42,032 nucleotides of DNA from an uncultured Pseudacidovorax sp. (GCF_913773995.1 NZ_CAJYES010000260.1:1-42032), one strand, 5' to 3'. Positions 1 to 8,966 are shown, counted from the stretch's first letter. Notes: generated by a model from the letters alone, not told the origin. A program made the numbers and translations.

Positions 1-2
1 TG

Positions 3-1157
3 GACAGCACGACCAGCACCGTCAGCGACGCGCTGTCGCCGCTGCTGGGCGACAGCTTCAACGCCAACAACCCCAACATGCTGGACCCGGTGGACGACGT
101 GGTGGGCACCGCCACGGGCGCGGTGGACGGCCTGGTCTCGCCGCTGACCGACGGGCTGCTGGGCTCGAACGTCGTGCACGACGTGCTCGGCGGCGTGACG
201 CAACAGGTCGACTACGTGACCGATGGCGTGGCGAATCTCACCGACGGGGCGCTGGGTAGCGATCTGCTGGGCGGCGTGCTGGGTGACGACGGACTGCTCG
301 GTGGCCTCACCGGGGGTGACCTGCTCGGCGGTGTCCTTGGCGATGACGGGCTGCTGGGCGGCTTGACCGGCGGTGACTTGCTGGGTGGCGATCTGCTCGG
401 CAGCGTGCTCGGCGAAGACGGCGTGCTGGGTGGCCTGAACGGCGGTGATGTCCTCGGCGGCGACCTGCTCGGCGGCGTGCTCGGTGAAGACGGCCTACTG
501 AGCGACCTGACCGACGGTGACCTGTTGGGCGGCGATCTGCTGGGTGGCGTCGTTGGCGACACCGGCATCGTCGGCGGCCTTCTCGACACCATTGCCGGCG
601 ACGATGGCCTGCTGGGCAGTGTCACGGGCGGCGAGCTTCTGGGGGCTGACCTGCTGGGCAACCTCATCGACGATGGCCGCCTGCTGGAAGGGATCGCTGG
701 CGGCAATCTGACGGGCGGTGACGCCGTCGGCGGCCTGCTCGGCGACGACGGCATCGTCGCGGGTCTGCTCGATACCGTCGTAGGTACGGACGGCATTCTG
801 GGCAACGTGACGGGCGGGGATTTGCTGGACAGCGTCCTGGGTGACAGTGGCCTGGTCGGCAGCGCGCTGAGCGGCGCCACCGGCGGCAACGACCTGCTGG
901 ACAGCGTGCTGGGCGACAACGGCGCGCTCGCTGGGGTCCTCGATACCGTCTCCGGAGGCGGCGGACTGCCGGATGGCGGACTCGCCGGCTCTGCAGGCGG
1001 CCTGCTTTCCAGCGAGGGCGCGGTCGGCGGATTGCTGAACAGCCTGGTCGGCAGCGTCTCGGGCATCACCGAGCCGGTCTCCAGCGGCACGAGCACGGGT
1101 GCGGTGAACAGCCCCGTCAGCGCGGTGTCGGGCCTGCTCAACAACCTGCTGGGCTGA
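3..1157 (+). CDS. Gly/Leu/Asp-rich repeat protein, 3' part (start lies before the window)
   Basis: The reading frame is open from the left edge through to the TGA at 1155-1157, so the gene is truncated upstream. The ATG at 78 is probably internal. The protein is extremely low in complexity, dominated by Gly, Leu, Asp and Val. I see no Lys, Cys or Trp and only one Arg and one His from residue 1 of the ATG-78 form, so it is strongly acidic. The core is built from degenerate units of the type DLLGGVLGDDGLLGGLTGG, and the last ~80 residues are richer in Ser and Gly. No catalytic motif, membrane anchor or secretion signal is visible in the part present. Repeat proteins of this kind are often surface-exposed or matrix-like, but that is inference. 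I do not recognise a named family. Strict Gly-X-Y collagen periodicity is not kept. Confidence 0.75.
   Translation, partial: DSTTSTVSDALSPLLGDSFNANNPNMLDPVDDVVGTATGAVDGLVSPLTDGLLGSNVVHDVLGGVTQQVDYVTDGVANLTDGALGSDLLGGVLGDDGLLGGLTGGDLLGGVLGDDGLLGGLTGGDLLGGDLLGSVLGEDGVLGGLNGGDVLGGDLLGGVLGEDGLLSDLTDGDLLGGDLLGGVVGDTGIVGGLLDTIAGDDGLLGSVTGGELLGADLLGNLIDDGRLLEGIAGGNLTGGDAVGGLLGDDGIVAGLLDTVVGTDGILGNVTGGDLLDSVLGDSGLVGSALSGATGGNDLLDSVLGDNGALAGVLDTVSGGGGLPDGGLAGSAGGLLSSEGAVGGLLNSLVGSVSGITEPVSSGTSTGAVNSPVSAVSGLLNNLLG
261..590 (+). repeat. Tandem coding repeats of 57 and 72 nt
   Basis: Units encoding DLLGGVLGDDGLLGGLTGG or close variants begin at 261, 318, 390, 462 and 534. The first two are 57 nt apart. 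The later ones are 72 nt apart because an extra five-codon GDLLG-type block (375-389, 447-461, 519-533) has been inserted. Degenerate copies continue to about 940. Synonymous differences between copies show they are not recent perfect duplications. Confidence 0.8.
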
Positions 1158-1160
1158 CGT

Positions 1161-1211
1161 GAAATGGCGCTGCGGCCCGCCCGCCGGCAGGAACGCAGCG
1201 CCAGCCATTTC
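1161..1211. other. Imperfect hairpin downstream of the repeat gene
   Basis: GAAATGGC (1161-1168) plus GCTGCG (1169-1174) pairs with CGCAGC (1194-1199) and GCCATTTC (1204-1211), with a 4-nt bulge. It starts 3 nt after the stop codon of the repeat gene and has no T-run, so it is at most a 3'-end or Rho-associated structure. The rest of the 278-nt gap to rpoH holds only the CIRCE/promoter region. Confidence 0.4.
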
Positions 1212-1383
1212 GCTCCAACGCCGGCTTTTCGGGCGAGGGGCCATCCGTGGAACAGCCGCCATTTCACTTGGCCCGCCAAGGCGAATGGACCCATGCGCAG
1301 GACGCGCCGACGCCCCGGCGTCGCCTGCGTCCTACCAATAAAAACTATCGACTATGCGGGAATGATGGGAACTCACCCGGCCA

Positions 1384-1413
1384 TTAGCACTCCAAACCCG
1401 CGAGTGCTAATAT
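1384..1413 (+). promoter_or_regulatory. CIRCE operator overlapping the likely rpoH promoter
   Basis: TTAGCACTC (1384-1392), a 9-nt spacer (1393-1401) and GAGTGCTAA (1402-1410) form a perfect CIRCE inverted repeat, the binding site of the heat-shock repressor HrcA. A plausible sigma70 promoter is embedded in it: -35 TTAGCA (1384-1389), an 18-nt spacer, and -10 TAATAT (1408-1413). HrcA binding would therefore block RNA polymerase directly. The ribosome-binding site AAGGAG (1422-1427) follows, 8 nt before the rpoH ATG. The CIRCE match is seen directly, while the promoter assignment is inference. Confidence 0.9.
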
Positions 1414-1435
1414 CCTCAAGCAAGGAGTAACCCTG

Positions 1436-2371
<936 letters not shown>

Positions 2372-2395
2372 GCCTCGCGTCTCTCGCCACTCCTT

Positions 2396-2420
2396 AAACC
2401 CGGCCTCGGCCGGGTTTTTT
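2396..2420 (+). terminator. Intrinsic terminator after rpoH
   Basis: AAACCCGGC (2396-2404) pairs with GCCGGGTTT (2409-2417) around a 4-nt loop, followed by a T-run to 2420. It lies between convergent rpoH and the SCO1 gene. On the minus strand the T-tract is shorter, so it mainly serves rpoH. Confidence 0.9.
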
Positions 2421-2473
2421 GTGGGCGCTCACCTCGACCCTCTGGCCAACCGCCAGAAGGAAGATGCATCCGC

Positions 2474-3118
2474 TCAGCTCGCTGCCAGCAGCGTCTTGAG
2501 GTCGGAGGCCATCGCGTCGGTGCCCAGGCCATAGCGCGCGTACAGGCGCAACCGGCCCTGCGGGTCATAGACGAAGCTCGCGGCCGAATGGTCCATCGAA
2601 TAGCTGGTGGGCGTCTTGCCCTCCACCTTCTTGTAGTAGACCTTGAAGTCCTTGGCGAGCGCGGGCAGTTGCTCCGTCTTGGGAATCAGCGCCAGGAAGC
2701 TGGGATCGAAGGCCGTCATGTAGGCCTTCATCACCTCGGCGGTGTCGCGCTCCGGATCGACGGTGACGAACAGCACCTGCACGCGCTGGCCGTCGGCGCC
2801 CAGCTTCTCGCGTACCTGGAGCATCTCGCTCATGGTGGTGGGGCATACATCGGGACACTGCGCATAGCCGAAGAAGAGCACCACCGCCTTGCCCTTGAAA
2901 TCCGCCATCGTGCGCTCGCGGCCGTTCATGTCGGTCAGCCGGAAATCCTTGGCGTAGTCGGCGCCGGTGATGTCCACGGCCTGGAAACTGGGCTTGGGGT
3001 CGGTGCAGGCACCCAAGGCGACGGCCGCGCAACCGGCGCCCAGCAGTTGCAGCGCGCGGCGCCGTCCTCGCAGCGTGCGCGCGGACATCGAGGAGGGCGA
3101 AGACAGTCGATCGGTCAT
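2474..3118 (-). CDS. SCO1/SenC copper chaperone lipoprotein for cytochrome oxidase
   Basis: This 214-residue SCO1/SenC protein delivers copper to the CuA site of cytochrome c oxidase subunit II. A lipoprotein signal ends in the lipobox LGAC (Cys38), so the mature protein should be membrane-tethered on the periplasmic side. The thioredoxin-like domain carries the copper ligands CPDVC (Cys88, Cys92) and the conserved His177 in SMDHSA. The ATG at 3118 overlaps the stop of ctaB by 4 nt (ATGA), which indicates translational coupling and fixes the start. It is the last gene of the SURF1-ctaA-ctaB-SCO unit, convergent with rpoH. Confidence 0.93.
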   Translation of the reverse strand: MTDRLSSPSSMSARTLRGRRRALQLLGAGCAAVALGACTDPKPSFQAVDITGADYAKDFRLTDMNGRERTMADFKGKAVVLFFGYAQCPDVCPTTMSEMLQVREKLGADGQRVQVLFVTVDPERDTAEVMKAYMTAFDPSFLALIPKTEQLPALAKDFKVYYKKVEGKTPTSYSMDHSAASFVYDPQGRLRLYARYGLGTDAMASDLKTLLAAS

Positions 3119-4020
3119 AGGACGTAGTGATCCACCAGCAGTGCCGCGAACAGCACGCTCAGATGGATGAGCGAGAAACGGAAGGTCTTGCGCGCCAGCT
3201 GGTCGGAATAGCTGCGCCACAGCGCATAGGCATAGCCGCAGAAACCCACGCTCACAGCGATGGCGGCCAGCAGGTAGAGCCAGCCGCTCATCCGGTAGAT
3301 GAAGGGCATCAGGCAAGCAGCGAAGAGGATCAACGTGTAGAGCAGGATCTGCAGCCGGGTGTACTCGTTGCCATGCGTCACCGGCAGCATCGGCAGGCCG
3401 GCGCGGCGATAGTCTTCCACCCGGTAGAGCGCAAGCGCCCAGAAGTGTGGCGGTGTCCACAGGAAGATGATGAGGAACAGGATCAGCGCCTCCGGGTCCA
3501 CGTTGCCCGTCATGGCGGCCCAGCCGAGCACCGGCGGCATAGCGCCCGAAGCGCCGCCGATCACGATGTTCTGCGGCGTGAGCGGCTTGAGCACCACCGT
3601 ATAGATCACGGCATAGCCGACGAAGGTAGCGAAGGTGAGCCACATGGTGAGCGGGTTGACCGCGAACCACAGGACCGCAGAGCCCAACGCACAGAGCCCC
3701 GCCGAGAACAGCAGCGTCTGCCGGTCGGAAAGCTCGCCCCGCGCCGTCGGCCGCCACGCCGTGCGCTTCATGCGCGCGTCGATGCCTTTCTCGACCAGGC
3801 AGTTGAAGGCCGCGGCCGCGCCGGCGACCAGCCAGATGCCGATGCAGGCCTCGGCCATGCGCAGCAACTCGGCCAGCGTCGGCACCTCAGGCACGGCCAG
3901 CACCATGCCGATCAAGGCGCAGAAGACGATCAGTTGCACTACGCGCGGCTTGGTGAGCGCGTAAAACTGCCGCCACACGCTGGTGGCCGGCATCTGGGCA
4001 GGATGCGCCGGTGCGCTCAT
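3115..4020 (-). CDS. ctaB: Protohaem IX farnesyltransferase (haem O synthase)
   Basis: This 301-residue UbiA-family prenyltransferase adds a farnesyl group to protohaem IX to make haem O, the precursor of haem A. The signature [15 protein letters not shown] (73-87) is the first Asp-rich/Met-Arg-Thr motif of the family. Here the usual first Asp is Glu. About eight hydrophobic membrane segments are visible. It overlaps both ctaA upstream (4 nt, ATGA at 4017-4020) and the SCO gene downstream (4 nt). Its product feeds CtaA, encoded immediately before it. The equivalent name cyoE is also used. Confidence 0.95.
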   Translation of the reverse strand: MSAPAHPAQMPATSVWRQFYALTKPRVVQLIVFCALIGMVLAVPEVPTLAELLRMAEACIGIWLVAGAAAAFNCLVEKGIDARMKRTAWRPTARGELSDRQTLLFSAGLCALGSAVLWFAVNPLTMWLTFATFVGYAVIYTVVLKPLTPQNIVIGGASGAMPPVLGWAAMTGNVDPEALILFLIIFLWTPPHFWALALYRVEDYRRAGLPMLPVTHGNEYTRLQILLYTLILFAACLMPFIYRMSGWLYLLAAIAVSVGFCGYAYALWRSYSDQLARKTFRFSLIHLSVLFAALLVDHYVL

Positions 4021-5219
4021 GATCGGGCCTCCTGCGGGCCGAAGGCCGGGCGCCGCGTCGGTGCCTGCGGCAGCCCACCCCGCAGCACGCGGCATTCGCA
4101 CAGCGTCCAGGTCATCACCGTGGCGAGCGCTGCGGCGCCGCCGGTGTGGAGCACGGCCGCAGCGAGCGGCCAGCCGAGCAGCACGTTGCCAAGACCGGTG
4201 GCCAACTGCAGCAGAGCGAGCCCCCCGAGCCAGCGGGCCTGGTTGCGCAGGGCGGGAACATGACGAAGCTTGAAGAACAGCACGATGAGAACGGCAAAGA
4301 CCGCGTAGGCCATCAGTCGGTGTGTGTAGTGGATGGCCGTGAGCGAGGCGAATTCGATGGGCACCCCGGCGGCATCCACGCCGAGATGGCGCCATGGCTG
4401 GAAGCCCTGAGCGAAATTCATGGCGGGCCACCAGCTGCCCTGGCACTTCGGGAACTCGGTGCAGGCGAGCACCGCATAGTTGGTGCTGACCCAACCGCCG
4501 AGCGCGATCTGCATGATCAGCAGGCCCATGCCCAGCCACAACCATCCGCGCATCGAAGGCGGCATGGCCGCCGGCCGGCGGCCAGTGGCCGCCTGCTGGT
4601 AGCGGACAGCCTGGATGCACAGCAACATCAACAGCACGATGGCGCCCATCAGGTGCAGCGTGACAATGGCCGGGAACAGCTTCCATGTCACGGTGAAGGC
4701 GCCGAACGCGCCCTGCAGACACACCCACACCAGCGTGGCCGCCGGCCACAGCGGATTGAGGACCTGCGGCTCACCGCCCGGCCGAAGCCGTTGCTTTCGC
4801 CGAGCCCACCAGGTCGCCAGGGCCAGCGTGACGATCAGCGCGCCCACGCCCGTGGCCAGGTAGCGGTGGACCATCTCGATCCAGGCCTTGGCATGCGTGA
4901 CGGGGCCGGTCGGCAGGGCCGACTGCGCCATGGCGATCTCGTGGCGCGCTCCCAGAGGGCTGGCATTGCCGTAGCAGCCCGGCCAGTCGGGGCAGCCCAG
5001 GCCGGAGTCGGTCAATCGCGTAAAAGCACCGAACAGCGTGAGGTCGAAAGTGAGGAAAAGCGTCAGCACCGTGAGCGCATGCAGGCGGCGCGCGGCACCC
5101 GCACCGGCATTGCGCCGCCACACCCACAGTACCGGGCCGAGCGCCAGCAGCGCGCCGCCCAGCAACAGCAGCGCCACGGGCTCGAAATCGTAGAGGGCCT
5201 GCGTCTGCACGTCGGTCAT
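4017..5219 (-). CDS. ctaA: Haem A synthase (COX15/CtaA family)
   Basis: The 400-residue product oxidises the haem O methyl group to a formyl group, giving haem A for the aa3 oxidase. It has about eight transmembrane segments, conserved haem-liganding His motifs (MVHRYL, TLHLMG, YTHRLM, LHTGG) and two periplasmic-loop Cys pairs (GCPDWPGC and ACTEFPKC) typical of one COX15/CtaA class. A longer open frame extends to 5771, but the ATG at 5219 is preferred because it overlaps the preceding gene's stop as ATGA and the extension is the antisense-type translation of that gene. It forms a tight operon with ctaB. Confidence 0.94.
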   Translation of the reverse strand: MTDVQTQALYDFEPVALLLLGGALLALGPVLWVWRRNAGAGAARRLHALTVLTLFLTFDLTLFGAFTRLTDSGLGCPDWPGCYGNASPLGARHEIAMAQSALPTGPVTHAKAWIEMVHRYLATGVGALIVTLALATWWARRKQRLRPGGEPQVLNPLWPAATLVWVCLQGAFGAFTVTWKLFPAIVTLHLMGAIVLLMLLCIQAVRYQQAATGRRPAAMPPSMRGWLWLGMGLLIMQIALGGWVSTNYAVLACTEFPKCQGSWWPAMNFAQGFQPWRHLGVDAAGVPIEFASLTAIHYTHRLMAYAVFAVLIVLFFKLRHVPALRNQARWLGGLALLQLATGLGNVLLGWPLAAAVLHTGGAAALATVMTWTLCECRVLRGGLPQAPTRRPAFGPQEARS

Positions 5220-5935
5220 CGTCCCGGCTGGTCCCACGAACTCGACGCACGTAGCAGGCGGTCGAGATCGCGCTTGGCCTTGGCCGCGCCCTTGAGGTCC
5301 ATGCGCGCGGGAAAGCGCATCATCCAGTTGCCCATCGGATCCACCACGTACAGGTGCTCCCCCATCGATGCACCGGGGGCAGGTGCCAGCCACCCCGCCA
5401 GCGTATCCGCGGGCACGCGCAGCACCGTCGCACCGTCGAGCGCCGCCTTCAGCCGCTGGGGAATGGGCGCATCGTCCGACACCAGCCAGACCCGATCCAC
5501 GCGGTCCTTCTCGCGGCCGAGCGTCTCGCGCAGTTGCCGCTGCAGGTACAGCTGCTGCTCGCACAGCTCGTTGCACGCACCGCCGGCTACCGCCACCAGC
5601 AGCCACTGGCCCTTGAGCTGGGCGAGCGGCTGCGCCGTGCCCTCGGCCGTGCGGACGGCGACCGCCGGCAGGGGCCGCTGCGGATCGATCAGCTCGCCGA
5701 AAACGCTGCGGCTCTGCGGCCGGATCACGTAATAGGTGAAGTAGGAGGCGATCACCGGTGCCGCGCAGCACAGCAGCACCAGCGTCATCTGCCAGCGGCC
5801 CCGCTTGCGCTGCCGGCCGGCGTCGGCGCCCATGCCCAACGCCTCGCCCGGCGAGGGCATGGAATGGACGGTCAGGCCCAGAGGCTCGTCAGCGAGGGCG
5901 GCGACGGCGGGGCGCGATGAGTTGGAACCAGACAT
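5216..5935 (-). CDS. Membrane-anchored Sco/thioredoxin-like protein in the cytochrome oxidase assembly unit
   Basis: A 239-residue protein with one N-terminal transmembrane segment (about 50-70) and a periplasmic domain. It is usually annotated only as a conserved hypothetical or transmembrane protein between SURF1 and ctaA in betaproteobacteria. The domain has a Cys-x3-Cys (CNELC, Cys121/Cys125) after a short hydrophobic strand, and a His (His194) just before a YVVDPMG strand. This is the same order as the Cys-Cys-His copper site of SCO1. A copper or thiol role in oxidase assembly is therefore inferred. The stop overlaps ctaA by ATGA. The ATG at 5935 overlaps the SURF1 3' end by 47 nt. An alternative in-frame ATG at 5860 would remove the overlap, and neither has a clear Shine-Dalgarno. 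Confidence 0.75.
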   Translation of the reverse strand: MSGSNSSRPAVAALADEPLGLTVHSMPSPGEALGMGADAGRQRKRGRWQMTLVLLCCAAPVIASYFTYYVIRPQSRSVFGELIDPQRPLPAVAVRTAEGTAQPLAQLKGQWLLVAVAGGACNELCEQQLYLQRQLRETLGREKDRVDRVWLVSDDAPIPQRLKAALDGATVLRVPADTLAGWLAPAPGASMGEHLYVVDPMGNWMMRFPARMDLKGAAKAKRDLDRLLRASSSWDQPGR

Positions 5936-6707
5936 AGAGGATGACCACCAGGGCGGCAAGCCCGAACCACTGGAAGGCGTAGCCGTAGTGCTTTTCGATG
6001 CCCAGCGCCGGCACCGGCCACTCACGCAGCAGGCCTTCGGAGTCGGGGCCGACCTGCTGCAGCGAAAAGTCGGTGCGCAGCGGCAGCCCGGTCTCGTTGC
6101 GGAAAGTCTCCAGGTCCAGATTCTGCCGGATGCGGGCATGGGCCAGGTCGGCGGGCTTTTCAATGCCGGGCTGCGCGGCCGAGGCAGCCTGGGCCGGCGG
6201 ATCGGCGCCCAGTTGCAGCAACTTGGACGGAGGCGGCTCGATGCGCGCCTCCAGATCCACCAGACCGGCCGGCGTCTCGACAGGCGGCAGTTGCGTACGG
6301 TCCGCGAAGTTGCGCGGTACCCAACCCCGTTGGACCATCAGCGTCTGGGTGGTGCCCTCCAGCGCAAAAGGCGTGAGCACATAGAAGCCGGGCTGCCCGT
6401 GCATCTGCCGGTTGTCGAGGAAGATCGTCTGCGTGGGGAGCCAGAGCCCGCGCAACCGCACCTTGCGATGCAACTCGGTGGTGGGCTGCTCCACCGCAAG
6501 GAAGTCCTCCATCTGCAGCGCCGGGTAGGCCTGCTGCGTCTCGATGCTGGCCTGCAGTGACTCTTTCTGCGCGGCACGGGAGAGCTGCCATCGGCCAAGG
6601 GCCACTGCCGTGGCCGCGACCGCAAGGGCCGCCAGGGTGATGATCCAGAAACGCACGGCAGGGTGCGCGCGCGACGAAGAAGAGGAAACCCGCATCCGGT
6701 CACGCAT
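5889..6707 (-). CDS. SURF1 family cytochrome oxidase assembly protein
   Basis: The 272-residue SURF1 homologue has the expected hairpin topology: an N-terminal transmembrane segment (about 18-38, FWIITLAALAVAATAVALGRWQ), a central periplasmic domain with the conserved RGWVPR-type stretch, and a C-terminal transmembrane segment (YGYAFQWFGLAALVVILYVWF). SURF1 proteins assist haem a3 insertion into subunit I. It is the first gene of the minus-strand assembly unit running to the SCO gene. Only 38 nt separate its start from the divergent DUF2909 gene. An in-frame ATG five codons downstream (MRVSSS) is an alternative start. Confidence 0.93.
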   Translation of the reverse strand: MRDRMRVSSSSSRAHPAVRFWIITLAALAVAATAVALGRWQLSRAAQKESLQASIETQQAYPALQMEDFLAVEQPTTELHRKVRLRGLWLPTQTIFLDNRQMHGQPGFYVLTPFALEGTTQTLMVQRGWVPRNFADRTQLPPVETPAGLVDLEARIEPPPSKLLQLGADPPAQAASAAQPGIEKPADLAHARIRQNLDLETFRNETGLPLRTDFSLQQVGPDSEGLLREWPVPALGIEKHYGYAFQWFGLAALVVILYVWFQLIAPRRRRPR

Positions 6708-6711
6708 GGCG

Positions 6712-6738
6712 TTGAACGCGGCAGAGGCCGCACATAAT
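6712..6738 (+). promoter_or_regulatory. Candidate promoter of the DUF2909 gene (possible leaderless start)
   Basis: TTGAAC (6712-6717) and CATAAT (6733-6738) resemble -35 and -10 boxes with a short 15-nt spacer. The -10 box ends 7 nt before the ATG at 6746, so transcription would begin at or next to the start codon. No Shine-Dalgarno fits in the gap. This is inference from motifs only. Confidence 0.4.
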
Positions 6739-6745
6739 CGAACTC

Positions 6746-6967
6746 ATGAAATATCTCGTGGCCCTGGGCTTCGTGGGCATCCTGGGCAGCCTGGCATGGG
6801 CGCTGTTCCACATGCTCACTGGCGGACGCGACGGCAAGTCCAAGCCTGGCGGCATGGCGCGCGCGCTGACCGTTCGGATCGGGTTGTCGGTGGTTTTGTT
6901 CCTGTGCCTGCTGCTCGCCTGGAAGCTCGGCTACATCCAGCCGACGGGCTTGCCGGCCGGACGCTGA
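6746..6967 (+). CDS. DUF2909 twin-transmembrane small protein
   Basis: A 73-residue protein with two hydrophobic helices (about 3-23 and 43-64) separated by a short basic loop (GGRDGKSKPGG). This is the pattern of the DUF2909 / twin transmembrane protein family, commonly embedded in betaproteobacterial cox loci. Its function is unknown, and conservation of location suggests a link to the oxidase. It is the only plus-strand gene inside the respiratory block and splits it into two minus-strand units. A strong terminator follows. Confidence 0.85.
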   Translation: MKYLVALGFVGILGSLAWALFHMLTGGRDGKSKPGGMARALTVRIGLSVVLFLCLLLAWKLGYIQPTGLPAGR

Positions 6968-6986
6968 GCCCTCAGCGGACGACAAC

Positions 6987-7012
6987 AAAAAAGCGCCTTG
7001 CGGCGCTTTTTT
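6987..7012. terminator. Bidirectional intrinsic terminator between DUF2909 and coxC
   Basis: AAAAAAGCGCC (6987-6997) pairs perfectly with GGCGCTTTTTT (7002-7012) around a 4-nt loop (TTGC). The A-tract and T-tract make it functional in both directions, so it ends both the plus-strand DUF2909 transcript and the minus-strand coxB-to-coxC transcript. Confidence 0.93.
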
Positions 7013-7060
7013 GCTTTCTGGACCTCGATCATAGCGAGGCCCCTTCGGCAGCCTTGTCGG

Positions 7061-7942
7061 TCAAAGCCAATAGACCAGCACGTACAGGCCAAGCCAGACC
7101 ACGTCCACGAAGTGCCAGTACCACGCCGCGCCTTCGAAGCCAAAGTGACGATCCGGCGTGAAGTGGCCCTTCATCAGGCGCAGCGTGATGAACAGCAGCA
7201 TCAGCATGCCGACGAACACATGCAGGCCGTGGAAGCCGGTGAGCATGAAGAAGGTGGAGCCGTAGGCACCAGAACTCAGCTTGAGATTGAGTTCGGTGTA
7301 GAGGTGGTAGTACTCGTAGCCCTGCACGCCCAGGAAGATCACGCCCAGCAGCACCGTGATCCACATGAAGCGGATGGTCTGGGCGCGATGGCCGGCACGC
7401 AGCGCATGGTGGGCGATGGTCAGGGTCACGCCCGACGACAGCAGCAGCGCGGTGTTGATGGTGGGCAGCCAGAACGGACCGACAGTCTGGAAAGGCTCGA
7501 CGATGCCGGCGGGCGAACCGGTGGCACCGGCCTGCACGCTGGGCCACACGGCCCGGAAGTCCGGCCAGAGCAGCGCGTTGTCCAGGCTGCCGAGCGCCGG
7601 CAGCGAGTGGGTGCGCGTCCACCACAGGGCGGTGAAGAAGGCGCCGAAGAACATCACCTCCGAGAAGATGAACCAGCTCATGCTCCAGCGGTACGAAAGG
7701 TCGATCTTGGCGCTGTACTTGCCCGCTTCGCTCTCGCCCACGGCCTCGCGGAACCACTGGAACAGCACCACCCACCACCAGATCAGACCGAAGGCCAGCG
7801 AATAGGCACCCCAGGCATGGTCGTTGATCCATTGCCCGGCCCCGAGGATGACGAAGAACAGGCCGATGGCGGCCATCAGCGGATGACGCGATGGGCCCGG
7901 CACGAAGTAGTAAGGCGCGGTGCCGTGGGTGGTCGAACTCAT
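7061..7942 (-). CDS. coxC: Cytochrome c oxidase subunit III
   Basis: The 293-residue subunit III has about seven transmembrane helices, the conserved SxRWSMSWFIFSEVMFFGAFF segment with its membrane Glu, and the terminal HGLHVFVG and WYWHFVDVVWL motifs. It belongs to the aa3-type proton-pumping oxidase with coxA and coxB upstream. The ATG at 7942 is preceded by a good Shine-Dalgarno (GAGGAG on the minus strand). It is the last gene of its unit, followed by a bidirectional terminator. Confidence 0.97.
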   Translation of the reverse strand: MSSTTHGTAPYYFVPGPSRHPLMAAIGLFFVILGAGQWINDHAWGAYSLAFGLIWWWVVLFQWFREAVGESEAGKYSAKIDLSYRWSMSWFIFSEVMFFGAFFTALWWTRTHSLPALGSLDNALLWPDFRAVWPSVQAGATGSPAGIVEPFQTVGPFWLPTINTALLLSSGVTLTIAHHALRAGHRAQTIRFMWITVLLGVIFLGVQGYEYYHLYTELNLKLSSGAYGSTFFMLTGFHGLHVFVGMLMLLFITLRLMKGHFTPDRHFGFEGAAWYWHFVDVVWLGLYVLVYWL

Positions 7943-7997
7943 GTTGCTCCTCAGGCTTGATCTTTGTCTTGTGGGTGGCAGGGGAACGGGTGTCGGC

Positions 7998-8225
7998 TCA
8001 GGTCGAAACGGCGAACTTCACCAGCGCAAGCAGCACGGCGATGAGCACCAGCACCGCGACGAAGCCCACGGCCACGATGTGCAGCGGTGACAGGCGCGAT
8101 ATGTCTTCCTGGTACTCGCTGTGCTTGCGCACGCCGAAGAAGCCCCAGGCCACCGCCTTGATGGTGCGCCACAGGGACGGCCTGGGCACAGCCACCGGAC
8201 CGCGGCCATCATTCGGCGCGGTCAC
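7998..8225 (-). CDS. DUF2970 small membrane protein
   Basis: A 75-residue protein starting at GTG 8225, whose GTGA overlaps the stop of ctaG. The start is also fixed by where DUF2970 similarity begins. It has a short N-terminal region with WRTIKAVAWGFFGVRKHSEYQED and one C-terminal transmembrane helix (about 50-72). DUF2970 proteins occur between ctaG and coxC in betaproteobacteria. A role in oxidase assembly or stability is inferred from this conserved position only. Confidence 0.85.
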   Translation of the reverse strand: MTAPNDGRGPVAVPRPSLWRTIKAVAWGFFGVRKHSEYQEDISRLSPLHIVAVGFVAVLVLIAVLLALVKFAVST

Positions 8226-8845
8226 GAGCGCGGCTCCCCGTTGCCGGCCGCCGCCGTGGGCGCAGGCGGCGTACGGCCGCCAACCTCGAAGAAGGTGTAC
8301 GACAGGGTGATCGTCTTCACATCCTTGGAGATGCGCGGATCGATCACGAAGGCCACGGGCCACTGCTTCTTCTCACCGGCGTCCAGGGTGTACTGATTGA
8401 AGCAGAAGCACTCCAGCTTGTTGAAGTACGGCGCGGCCTGCTGCGGCGCATAGCTTGGTACGGCCTGGGCGGCCATGCGCCGGTTCTGCACGTTCTGGAA
8501 CTCGTACATCACCGTGTGCAATTCGCCGGGATGGACCTGCATCGAACGCTGGGCGGGTGCGAAGTCCCACAGCCCGTGCGCGTTGGCATCGAACTCCACC
8601 GTGATGGTCCGCGACCGGTCCACCTGCGTGTTGGCCGGCACCTTCACCGCCGAGCCGCCCTTGGCGCCACCGGGCACGTCGAGCTCGGAGCGGGCCAGCA
8701 CATTGATGCCCGTGACCTCACAGATGGCACGGTACAACGGCACCAGCGCATAGCCGAAGGCGAACATGCCCGCCACCACGATCGCGAGCTTGCCCACCAT
8801 CTGGAGGTTCTCGCGCCGCAGGCGCCGGGCGAATTGCAGAGCCAT
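8222..8845 (-). CDS. ctaG: Cytochrome c oxidase assembly protein CtaG (Cox11 family)
   Basis: This 207-residue Cox11/CtaG protein delivers copper to the CuB site of subunit I. It has one N-terminal transmembrane anchor (about 18-37) and a periplasmic beta-sandwich with the copper motif ECFCF (LECFCFNQ) in the C-terminal third. The ATG at 8845 (MALQFARRL) is chosen. The open frame continues to 8911, but that extension lies over the small gene next to it. It ends in a GTGA overlap with the DUF2970 gene. Confidence 0.95.
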   Translation of the reverse strand: MALQFARRLRRENLQMVGKLAIVVAGMFAFGYALVPLYRAICEVTGINVLARSELDVPGGAKGGSAVKVPANTQVDRSRTITVEFDANAHGLWDFAPAQRSMQVHPGELHTVMYEFQNVQNRRMAAQAVPSYAPQQAAPYFNKLECFCFNQYTLDAGEKKQWPVAFVIDPRISKDVKTITLSYTFFEVGGRTPPAPTAAAGNGEPRS

Positions 8846-8855
8846 GGGCGGATCC

Positions 8856-8966
8856 TCAGTGGCCGAGCCAGACCATCCGGATGATGAAGCCGATGAAGAA
8901 CAACACAGCAATGGAGGCCAGCGTCAGGCCCATGCGGCGGTTGTTCTTCTTCTGGTCGGGCGTCAT
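8856..8966 (-). CDS. Cytochrome oxidase small assembly protein (36 aa)
   Basis: A very short frame between coxA and ctaG encodes a basic N-terminus (MTPDQKKNNRR) and one transmembrane helix ending in MVWLGH. Small one-helix proteins of this composition are annotated as cytochrome oxidase small assembly proteins at this exact position in Comamonadaceae. An in-frame GTG at 8981 would add five residues and has a weak GAGG upstream, while the ATG at 8966 lacks a clear ribosome-binding site. The exact start is uncertain. Function is inferred from context. Confidence 0.75.
   Translation of the reverse strand: MTPDQKKNNRRMGLTLASIAVLFFIGFIIRMVWLGH

Noticed and set aside
261-590. Possible CRISPR-like or noncoding tandem array
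   Set aside because: Repeats are in frame, diverge mainly at synonymous positions and have no unique spacers, so they are coding repeats.
212-1294. Long minus-strand frames (360 aa and 255 aa) opposite the repeat protein
   Set aside because: They are Pro/Ser/Arg-rich or Ala/Gln-rich antisense readings of the GC-rich coding repeats, with no ribosome-binding site or family motif.
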